Assembly: GCF_050436995.1 (NCBI RefSeq)
Contig: NC_134771.1
Location: 2,459,501-2,523,500 of the forward strand
DNA length: 64,000 nucleotides
Direction: 5' to 3'
From: Anticarsia gemmatalis
Taxonomy: Eukaryota > Arthropoda > Insecta > Lepidoptera > Erebidae
Shown here: piece by piece, positions 59,101 to 64,000 of the stretch
Layout: every line of letters begins with the position of its first letter
Position numbering within the stretch: the stretch's first letter is position 1
Position numbers and translations under genes: made by a program
The notes under the pieces: model-generated
Told to the model about the DNA's origin: nothing
Seen by the model: only the letters and a program-made list of their open reading frames with translations
The model's database searches: none

Positions 59101-62100
59101 CTTGCATTATTTTATGTTCTTATATTTTGATTTATATTTTTTGTAGTATCTTGTATTGGTAATAGTGACAGCTATCGGCGAGTGGCTAAACTAAGTTGTA
59201 TCTTTACAGCGGAGGGAGATATCAGCAAAGTCCTTGTGAAGAGCTTGGCAGAGGCTCACGCGAACACCAATCCAAAACTGGAATACATTCACGAGATGTT
59301 TAGAAAGCCACAGGATGTCTCTAAGTAAGTCTCACTCCATATTCATTACTATCCTTTAGAAAAATCGCATGCTGGTCTGATTCAATTTTGAGAACAACGC
59401 CATCTATTGGCAAAAATATGTGAACTTTTCATAGTCTTGCATGTAGAGCTCAAAATTGCAATTTATTGTTGCAATTTTAAATGCCATTGAGGGGTCTATC
59501 GTTTCATTTCTTACCACTTACAGTTGTCTATTACATCAGTGTTTTTCTTTCATTCTCAGATCATCATCGCAAAATCAAACCAAGCATGTAACTCCATCTA
59601 CCGAAAAAACGCATCATTTGTATTTTCATTTTCAATATTCATTCATGACCCCTATTCATATTCATTTCATAAAAAAAAATCAAACTAGAACTTGAATCAT
59701 CCAATAATAATTTTGAATTGAATTATTAATAATTAATTATCTATAATTAATTTGCGTTATTTATCAACAGATTGCTGTATTACAATTCGATGACTTATGA
59801 GGAGATGTGGCTGGATTGTGCCGACAAATTGACTGGAATGATACAAAACATAATTGAGTTCGCTAAACTCATACCTGGTTTCATGAAGTTGACGCAAGAT
59901 GATCAGATTCTGCTGTTAAAGTCTGGTAAGTTGACAAATAATTAAATATATCCATTATCGTCCCACTGATGAACAAGTTTCTCTTCTTGGAATGAGGTAG
60001 AGTTTTGGCCTTAAGTTCACTAGGCTGGCTAAGTACGGGTTAAGGATTTTAGTCTCCTTCCTGAATTACTGAGGGGTTAGGCTTTGACTTCACCACGCTG
60101 TCTGACTGCGGATAAAGGCCTTTGCATCCTTTCAAAACATATGTTAAAGAACTCTGAGACAAGGTTTTATCACGATGTTTTACTTTACCATTCCAAACAC
60201 AATAATCAAAGATATTTCTAGTTATTCTTCTTTATGAGCCCATTCCTACGTTGTTAAATTGTTTTGAATTCGTTGAAAATAGTAATCTATATTCTTTCAT
60301 TAGGACAAAGTTTATCATTTATATAAACTGTTTCAGTCATTTAAACGTTATTGAATGACAGCATAACACTCTTATATACACAATAAGGATTTGACTATTT
60401 ATTACTAATTATGATTAATAATTAATTATCTTTTTTTCCCAGGTTCGTTCGAGTTAGCGATCGTGCGACTCTCGCGACTGATAGACGTGAATCGTGATCA
60501 AGTGCTGTACGGTGACGTCGTGCTGCCGATCAGAGAATGCGTTCACGCACGGTGAGTACCCATTGTGTTTTAAAATTAATTATATATTTAGTTTAACATA
60601 TAGGTGTTTTCAAAAATGTGTAAATTTTCGTTTATATGAAGTAATGACATAATTATATGACTTTATTTGTTTAGGAACCTATTACTTTTGGTAATATTTT
60701 TTAATTAAATTTCATTTAGGTGGAAACAAAGAATTAATTGGATGACTTCCACTTTCCTGTGTTTCGAAATTTCAGTTTCTTTAGAACGAACAATGTTTAT
60801 AAGATTCTAAGAAACTAATGCATAAATTCCTTCATAAATACATCAACCATTAAAGGTTTACACATTTTACACAAAACATCCAACATTTCATTTTATATCA
60901 TATATTATATTATTATAATAATAATCATAGTTTTACAATATGTTGTATAATTGTTTGCAGTGATCCCCGCGACGTGGCACTAGTGGTCGGTATATTCGAC
61001 GCGGCGAAGACGATCGCGCGGCTCAAGCTCACCGAGACTGAACTGGCACTTTACCAGAGTTTAGTGCTGTTGTGGCCAGGTAATACATCATTTCATACCT
61101 TAATATCTCCGTCAGGACTATAAGATACCTTACATTACATTTATTGGGTATTTCCTATTTCTACTGCTAGACTTTTGTGCCACCATTGGCATGAATGTGT
61201 TCGGTTTATTGGGATAAGATTTGTACAGAAATACGAGAAAGGCTATGATTTTAAACTTTGCTTGTATCTGGGGTAGCACAGTATTTTCCATGCAAACTAA
61301 ACATCGATTTTAACTGAGGAAGGATTTCCAGAAGTAGAATTTTGTTGAGTTGATTTCATACAGATTAAAGCCACTTTATTTCATTTTATTGTCAGAATAT
61401 CGACTTTAACTCTCTGTACATTAGCGTGATGTAATACAATCAGTATCATCTCATAACATAAGTATAATATTTAAAAAAGCTTTAATAAAAGCTACTAGGA
61501 GCGCTGATCAGTTTGTAACATAAAATTTTGTTTACGCGATAGCTCATTATTTGCCAATAATGAATAGCCTTAAAAATCGTCTCATAAGTCTTTAAAACTA
61601 ATTCATTTTTTTTATTTGCAGAGCGGCACGGCGTCCGCGGTAACCCAGAGATCCAGTGCCTGTTCAACATGTCAATGGCGGCGATGCGCCACGAGATCGA
61701 GGCCAACCACGCGCCACTCAAGGGCGACGTCACGGTCCTCGACACGCTGCTGGCTAAGATACCCACCTTCAGGTATGTACGAGTTTATTACTCCTTAGTT
61801 ATTTATGCAGGCTTAGTAGCAGTGGTAGTATTATAGCATTTTTTTCAGGCATCATTGGACTTTAACTCTTAGCCTTATCAGACTACTGAAGATCCTCAAC
61901 CATATAATATCGTCCTACCCGATTTCGGCTACGGCGGCCAGTTTAATTGAACCCTGCTAACTGCGCAGGAGTGTGTTTATAGTGTCCAAGTGTGTGCACA
62001 ATACACAAGTACACTCTCTATTCCATCACTCTAATAGTCCGGTGAGAGGTCAGGCGTAAGAACGAGGGCTGATTTTTTTAAATTCGCTAGAAAGTAACCT

Positions 62101-62407
62101 TGGGTCTGATGAAGTGCTCGGTATATGGCAATAGGCTCATCTCCTCGAAACTAATATTGTCGAAATGACAAAACGAGGTTGTATTTCATACACCTATGTT
62201 TCCACTTTCGAGTAGAACGGTATGATTGACATAATATGTATTGTAATATTAACTAATAAAACCAATATATTAATTTACAGAGAATTATCGCTGATGCACT
62301 TAGAAGCGCTCTGCCGTTTCAAGGCTGCTCACCCGCACCACGTGTTCCCAGCTCTGTACAAGGAGCTGTTCTCTCTGGACAGTGTACTCGACTACACACA
62401 CGGCTAA
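34772..62407 (+). CDS. HR3: HR3 nuclear receptor (ROR family), 12 coding exons
   Basis: Join 34772-35153, 47942-48055, 49583-49696, 55002-55167, 56253-56455, 56967-57479, 59210-59324, 59771-59925, 60443-60551, 60961-61079, 61622-61772, 62281-62407: 2,268 nt, 755 residues plus stop. All introns are GT...AG and every junction keeps frame. The DNA-binding domain (residues 135-195) has eight zinc cysteines (135, 138, 152, 155, 171, 177, 187, 190) and the P-box CEGCKG. A carboxy-terminal extension [12 protein letters not shown] follows. The ligand-binding domain (about 498-755) has the nuclear-receptor signature FAKLIPGF...DDQILLLK (566-586) and the AF-2 helix LYKELF (739-744). HR3 is an ecdysone-induced transcription factor that binds AGGTCA half-sites as a monomer and activates betaFTZ-F1 in moulting. 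The start at 34,772 follows an in-frame stop at 34,682. Met30/Met31 are alternative starts. Manduca MHR3, as I recall about 556 residues, would fit the form without exon 6. Confidence 0.96.
38146..38248. mobile_element. Palindromic hairpin MITE, copy 3 (intron 1)
   Basis: It is a shorter copy: the C/G-rich ends are trimmed, but the stem (GTACATTTAGCGGTAGTTTA and its complement) is intact. It would be transcribed within the HR3 pre-mRNA. Confidence 0.85.
38555..38690 (-). mobile_element. LINE 3' end (family C) in intron 1
   Basis: It shows TAGGCAGAGACCAAAGAACA, then CATTCACATCCATACATCTT. The tail ATACATACATACC is on the left. Confidence 0.7.
38749..38818 (-). mobile_element. SINE A 3' fragment in intron 1
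   Basis: It reads GTCCCACTGCTGGGCAAGGG then TCTCCTCCCGTAATGGGGGA. Only the last 70 bp of the family remain. Confidence 0.7.
39074..39189. mobile_element. Palindromic hairpin MITE, copy 4 (intron 1)
   Basis: It is full length, ACCCCCGGTTTCGTAGTAC to AGTAACCGGGCA, preceded by TTA. It lies about 830 bp downstream of copy 3 in the same intron. Confidence 0.85.
39417..39429. promoter_or_regulatory. Perfect IR1 (EcRE-type) site in intron 1
   Basis: GGGTCA-A-TGACCT matches both half-sites with no deviation and is the strongest single match in the window. Confidence 0.55.
40267..40288 (+). promoter_or_regulatory. IR1-CRE composite, copy 1
   Basis: ATGTCG-T-CGACCC is followed at once by GTGACGTCA. 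The IR1 half is degenerate and the CRE half perfect. A second CRE-like TGTGACGTGA follows immediately. Confidence 0.45.
40449..40632 (-). mobile_element. tRNA-headed SINE (family D) in intron 1
   Basis: It shows CTCGCACTAAGTATTGCTCT, then a stem around TTTTTGTGGATCG and a B box-like GAGTTCGATTCCCAC on the minus strand. The head reads GGCGCCGTGGTTAGTCAC. Confidence 0.75.
40693..40782 (-). mobile_element. SINE A 3' fragment in intron 1
   Basis: It reads GGTCCCACTGCTGGGCAAGG with TTGAGTCCACCACGCTGGCC and stops before the central body. Confidence 0.7.
41101..41194 (-). mobile_element. SINE A 3' fragment in intron 1
   Basis: It shows TTGTCCCACTGCGGGGCAAG and GCCTTGAGTCCACCACGCTG. Its length and end-point resemble the 40,693 fragment. 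Confidence 0.7.
41713..41860 (-). mobile_element. Family B-like SINE relic
   Basis: It shows ATGACAGCTGGGACCAACAA, GCCTTTCGAAATACAG and CTCGGCAAGCGTAGCTTAAC, colinear with 45,330-45,450. Confidence 0.6.
41984..42005 (+). promoter_or_regulatory. IR1-CRE composite, copy 2
   Basis: AGGTCA-T-TGGCCC (one mismatch) is followed directly by GTGATGTCA, at the same spacing as the other copies. Confidence 0.45.
42709..42881 (-). mobile_element. LINE 3' end (family C) in intron 1
   Basis: This is a long copy: CATAGGGATAGGCAGAGACC through ACCGCCGGTTACGAGTAGCA to TTCAAGACATC. Confidence 0.75.
43588..43600. promoter_or_regulatory. Perfect IR1 (EcRE-type) site in intron 1
   Basis: AGGTCA-A-TGAACT fits the RGKTCA-N-TGAMCY consensus at all twelve positions. 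Confidence 0.5.
44521..44542 (+). promoter_or_regulatory. IR1-CRE composite, copy 3
   Basis: CGGTCA-T-TGACCT has a perfect GGTCA-T-TGACC core. It is followed directly by GTGACGTAA. Confidence 0.5.
44594..44615 (+). promoter_or_regulatory. IR1-CRE composite, copy 4
   Basis: AGGTCG-T-TGACCC (one mismatch) is followed directly by GTGACGTAT. It lies 73 bp after copy 3. Confidence 0.5.
45140..45450 (-). mobile_element. Long family B-like retroelement relic
   Basis: It shows CTATGTTGGAGTCGGCTTCC, CCCAGTTACCTGGG, AACGTGCCTTCCGAAACACG and CACCCATCTATAGGACATCC. The last two blocks are shared with family B and with 41,713-41,860. It is non-coding as it stands, and whether it derives from a SINE or a LINE 3' end is open. 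Confidence 0.6.
45521..45572 (+). promoter_or_regulatory. IR1-CRE composite, copy 5, with CTCF-like site
   Basis: A degenerate IR1 (CGGTCG-T-TGCCCG) is followed directly by GTGACGTCA (to 45,542). AGAGGGCGCT at 45,563-45,572 fits the CTCF core AGRKGGCRSY. Confidence 0.4.
47267..47308. promoter_or_regulatory. Two IR1-like sites in a GC-rich patch before exon 2
   Basis: GAGTCA-A-TGACCT (47,267-47,279, one mismatch) and GGGTCG-A-CGACCT (47,296-47,308, two mismatches) lie 29 bp apart, start to start. The patch extends to about 47,380 and also holds CGTTTCGTTCGGAAACG, a small hairpin. Confidence 0.4.
47802..47863. repeat. Perfect 29-bp hairpin before exon 2
   Basis: Arms 47,802-47,830 and 47,835-47,863 are exact complements across a TAAT loop. 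The left arm begins AAAAATTGTACACATAAAAC and ends ACCTCACAA. It lies 78 nt upstream of the exon 2 boundary, near the branch-point and polypyrimidine region. Confidence 0.95.
47942..48055 (+). CDS. HR3: HR3 exon 2: first zinc finger (residues 128-165)
   Basis: It encodes [20 protein letters not shown] and the finger-1 helix with P-box CEGCKG and FFRRSQST. It is exactly 114 nt with phase 1 at both ends. The donor CAG|GTCGGC is weaker than its neighbours. Confidence 0.96.
48056..49582 (+). other. HR3: HR3 intron 2
   Basis: It is 1,527 bp and splits the two zinc fingers. The last 250 bp are unusually pyrimidine-rich (repeats of TCTTTCATC and TTCCACC). No repeat family or gene is recognised. Confidence 0.8.
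49583..49696 (+). CDS. HR3: HR3 exon 3: second zinc finger (residues 166-203)
   Basis: It encodes [17 protein letters not shown] and [19 protein letters not shown] with the D-box and the four finger-2 cysteines. It is also exactly 114 nt, phase 1 at both ends, with the strong donor ATG|GTAAGT. Confidence 0.96.
50718..50960 (-). mobile_element. SINE-like element (family E), best copy
   Basis: A tail of five CATA units is followed by CACGCCTGTTATACCCGAAG, GTGTAGGCAGAGGTGTATGA, CAATGTTAGTCCCATGTAAT and ATATACCGGACACGTTACCA. Its 3' end resembles that of LINE C. Confidence 0.7.
51484..51595 (+). mobile_element. LINE 3'-end fragment (family C) in intron 3
   Basis: It shows TCCTGTGTGACAAGATGTAT, GAATGAGGCAAGGGAAGTTA and a decayed end. 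Confidence 0.65.
51685..51868 (+). mobile_element. SINE A, body and 3' end in intron 3
   Basis: It shows CAACGGTGAAGGAAAACATC, GCGTGGTGGACTCAAGGCCT and TTGCCCAGCAGTGGGATATT. The head is missing. Confidence 0.75.
52030..52413 (+). mobile_element. Compound Lep1-like Helitron
   Basis: One 5' end (52,030) runs about 130 bp and breaks off at ATATGCTATA. A second complete copy then starts at about 52,164 and continues to the single 3' end GGGTCAGCTAG at 52,413. Outer boundaries obey A|TC ... CTAG|T. Confidence 0.85.
52436..52530 (+). mobile_element. SINE D head in intron 3
   Basis: The tRNA-like head CTGTCTCCGTGGCGCAGTGG is followed by TCATGGGCTCGATTCTCACA. The body is missing. Confidence 0.7.
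53120..53147. repeat. GC-rich 11-bp stem-loop
   Basis: CCCACCCCCTA (53,120-53,130) pairs perfectly with TAGGGGGTGGG (53,137-53,147) over a 6-nt loop. It stands out in AT-rich intron sequence. Confidence 0.8.
54480..54780 (+). promoter_or_regulatory. GC/CA-rich island: candidate intragenic promoter
   Basis: It lies 222 bp before exon 4 and resembles the promoter zone at 33.5 kb: GCGGCG, TACGTCA half-CREs, CACACACGCGCGCC and an initiator-like GGCAGTG at 54,619. If used, transcripts would enter exon 4 without the zinc fingers; the first in-frame Met there is residue 210. Confidence 0.35.
55002..55167 (+). CDS. HR3: HR3 exon 4: DBD extension and hinge start (residues 204-258)
   Basis: It encodes [20 protein letters not shown], the carboxy-terminal extension that in ROR-type receptors contacts the AT-rich flank of the half-site. 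A Gln/Ser-rich hinge start follows ([12 protein letters not shown]). It ends in phase 2 with donor TGG|GTAAGT. Confidence 0.95.
55168..56252 (+). other. HR3: HR3 intron 4
   Basis: It is 1,085 bp. It carries three CTCF-like sites (55,174-55,188 minus, 55,646-55,660 minus, 55,698-55,707 plus) and a short SINE A fragment at about 56,022-56,070. Confidence 0.75.
56253..56455 (+). CDS. HR3: HR3 exon 5: Tyr/Pro/Gly-rich hinge (residues 259-326)
   Basis: It encodes [17 protein letters not shown], a PPQQQP run, [11 protein letters not shown] and ends FLDPDFISH. It is probably disordered. It ends in phase 1, so it can splice in frame either to exon 6 (Asp) or to exon 7 (Ala). Confidence 0.94.
56967..57479 (+). 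CDS. HR3: HR3 exon 6: long hinge exon, probable cassette (residues 327-497)
   Basis: The 513 nt (171 codons) are symmetric phase 1-1. The content is a Thr-rich run ([13 protein letters not shown]), [17 protein letters not shown], the double SUMO-type motif IKQEIKPE (390-397), [10 protein letters not shown], and Ser/Met-rich low-complexity sequence. The acceptor is AACTAG|AC. The true donor CCT|T-GTAAGT is strong. Composition and ORF length argue for real coding. Whether it is constitutive or skipped cannot be read from DNA, but I recall the best-known moth HR3 proteins being shorter by about this amount. Confidence 0.85.
57480..59209 (+). other. HR3: HR3 intron 6
   Basis: It is 1,730 bp. The exon 6 frame stays open 168 nt into it, to a stop ending at 57,649. 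A family B relic lies at about 58,005-58,135. An IR1 with one mismatch, AGGTCG-A-TGACCT, is at 58,613-58,625 and reads as a nearly perfect palindrome AAAGGTC/GACCTTT. Confidence 0.75.
59210..59324 (+). CDS. HR3: HR3 exon 7: LBD start (residues 498-535)
   Basis: It encodes [20 protein letters not shown] and the segment ending FRKPQDVS, the first LBD helix region. Phase 1 to phase 2. Confidence 0.95.
59771..59925 (+). CDS. HR3: HR3 exon 8: LBD signature exon (residues 536-587)
   Basis: It encodes [14 protein letters not shown] and the signature [19 protein letters not shown] then ILLLKSG, which forms helices 3-5 in nuclear receptors and half of the coactivator groove. Intron 8 downstream holds decayed SINE A pieces (about 59,950-60,200). 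Confidence 0.96.
60443..60551 (+). CDS. HR3: HR3 exon 9: LBD (residues 588-623)
   Basis: It encodes [17 protein letters not shown] and [17 protein letters not shown]. Phase 1 in, phase 2 out, donor ACG|GTGAGT. Confidence 0.95.
60961..61079 (+). CDS. HR3: HR3 exon 10: LBD (residues 624-663)
   Basis: It encodes [20 protein letters not shown] and [19 protein letters not shown], the helix 7-9 region. The exon is noticeably GC-rich against its introns. Confidence 0.95.
61622..61772 (+). CDS. HR3: HR3 exon 11: LBD (residues 664-713)
   Basis: It encodes [20 protein letters not shown] and [18 protein letters not shown], the helix 9-10 region. Donor CAG|GTATGT. Confidence 0.95.
62281..62407 (+). CDS. 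HR3: HR3 exon 12: AF-2 helix and stop (residues 714-755)
   Basis: It encodes [20 protein letters not shown], then [14 protein letters not shown] and a C-terminal DYTHG. LYKELF (739-744) is the AF-2 core that closes over coactivators. The stop TAA is at 62,405-62,407. Intron 11 upstream holds a family E remnant (62,100-62,215). Confidence 0.96.
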
Positions 62408-64000
62408 GGTTTCCACAACCACACACTGGCTTTTCCCATTTGTGTTAGATCTCATTTTTGCCTTAAAAAAACTCGAGAAAAACGGCATTTTGAGACCTCT
62501 AAGACTCATTTAGCTTTGACAGCTGTTGTTTCAAAAACATCCCCTCATGTAAAAATAAACGCATTTATATAATTTGTTATTAATATATTTATAATTGTAT
62601 GTATGTACTCAGAGACTGTTACGATATTTACTAATAAGTACGTACGTACAATATTTAAAATAAAAATGATTTATTTAATTCGATTCTAGTTACATTTAAA
62701 TGCGTTTATTTTGACATTTTATTGGAATTTTTTTCTCTTTTTTTTGTTATGAATTTCTCTTATTATTTCGTAACAAGAATTATATAATGTAGTGTAACAA
62801 TACATATAAACATTTGTTGTGTATGTAATACATAATTTTACATGCGTGTTTAATTGTGTATTGTATATAAAGGATATCGTATTATAATTATCGTAAAGTG
62901 TATCTAACTCTGAATGAAGAAATAATAATTATTATTATTATATAAAGATATAATAATAGGAATAGAGTTTTTATTAAGAAATAAAAATTATAAAGGTGTA
63001 GCAAGTTGGAGTTCATATAAGTTTCAATTTAACGAAACTATTAAATAGGATCCTTTTTTTATTAATTTTAACAGTTTTTTTTAAAGAATGTAACTTGTTA
63101 TTTATTTCAAATGATTATTATTATTATTGATGTTTTTTTTTCTCTTCTGTAGATTTTCGATTTAAGTTGTAATATAAGATACACTGCCCATTTTTTGTAT
63201 TTTTTTCGTTGTTTTATAATAATGGAGTACATATTATATTTCGGTAAATTTAAAGCGATGGAAAATATGCAAATCATAATTAAATATATTATAAGACGTA
63301 TTACATTCGGGAAATGAATAAACATTTCAAATCGAGAATGAATTAAATCGCGGACAAAAATCATTTTTGTAATGATAAGCAGGCAATTTTTATTTAATTT
63401 GTTTTTCTATTTTTTTCACGTAGAATAAATTTGATCTCATTTTTATTTTTTTCATTACTTTTTTGCTTGGGTGCCATGTTCAGGATTACGTCACATTTTT
63501 GCATAATAAAATGATAAAATAAAAAAAATACAAAATAAAAAATATTAAGTACACAATTTTTGCATAATAATTCTGTTGTATTTTCTTCCGTTGATACGTA
63601 AATTATTTTTTTGTTTTTTTACCAACTTATTTTTCGTAATAGCTTGACGCGATTTTTATACGTATATTTTATTATTTTAATTTAAATTGCCTGCTACTAA
63701 TAATTAGATTATTGAAGTAACCATCAATTTTTCTAACATAAAGCTAAGTTTGTCGAATAGCCTTTACTATAGACTGGATTATATTAATGTTAATGAAAAT
63801 ATAAATCTTAACTTGTATTTTGTAAATAATTAATAATCATATGTATTTTATATTAAATATCATAAGGTTCGATGGGTTATCTTTAATTTTACATTCTATT
63901 AAGAAATATAATAAAAATAAAACAGATTTTTCAATATGGACTCCGAGTACGCTTGTCAGATCATGTGAAAAATATTGTTTTTTCTTTCTATATATTATAT
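62408..64000 (+). other. HR3: HR3 3' UTR and downstream, AT-rich
   Basis: AATAAA hexamers lie at 62,554, 62,659, 62,980, 63,317, 63,910 and 63,916, so several 3' ends are possible. Many ATTTA pentamers and TTATTATT runs suggest an unstable message, as expected for a pulse-expressed gene. No other gene is seen to the window end. Confidence 0.6.

Overview
The window is AT-rich nuclear DNA from an insect, almost certainly a moth. The one gene is a lepidopteran-type HR3 nuclear receptor. The repeats are ones I associate with Lepidoptera: Lep1-like non-autonomous Helitrons (A|TC...CTAG|T), tRNA-headed SINEs, and 5'-truncated LINEs with ATGT tails. A noctuoid moth is my best guess, but the sequence alone does not prove the family.

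The left half (about 1-33,500) has no protein-coding gene that I can support. It is a mosaic of SINEs, LINE ends, Helitrons and hairpin MITEs, with a few GC- or CA-rich islands that could be promoters or enhancers (4,860-5,110; 19,160-19,290; 26,235-26,500). The right half is HR3 (ROR-family receptor; Hr46 in Drosophila, MHR3 in Manduca) on the + strand. It has a GC-rich promoter-like zone at 33,480-33,990 and a long leader with three upstream ORFs. Twelve coding exons run from 34,772 to 62,407, and the 3' UTR has several AATAAA signals. All junctions use GT/AG and keep frame, giving a 755-residue protein, or 584 residues if the 171-codon exon 6 is skipped. The first intron is 12.8 kb. Exons 2 and 3 each carry one zinc finger, exons 4-6 the hinge, and exons 7-12 the ligand-binding domain with a LYKELF AF-2 helix.

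HR3 is a well-known ecdysone-induced gene, and the most striking non-coding signal fits that. An inverted repeat of the nuclear-receptor half-site AGGTCA with 1-bp spacing (RGKTCA-N-TGAMCY, the ecdysone-response-element architecture) occurs far more often than chance, both upstream and in the introns. Three copies are perfect and at least thirteen have one mismatch. Within intron 1 (40.2-45.6 kb) five copies are fused at fixed spacing to a CRE-like GTGACGTCA, forming a recurring 22-bp composite element. Other unexplained structures are a perfect 29-bp hairpin just upstream of exon 2, four almost fully palindromic TA-flanked MITEs, and repeated CTCF-like AGATGGCGTT sites.
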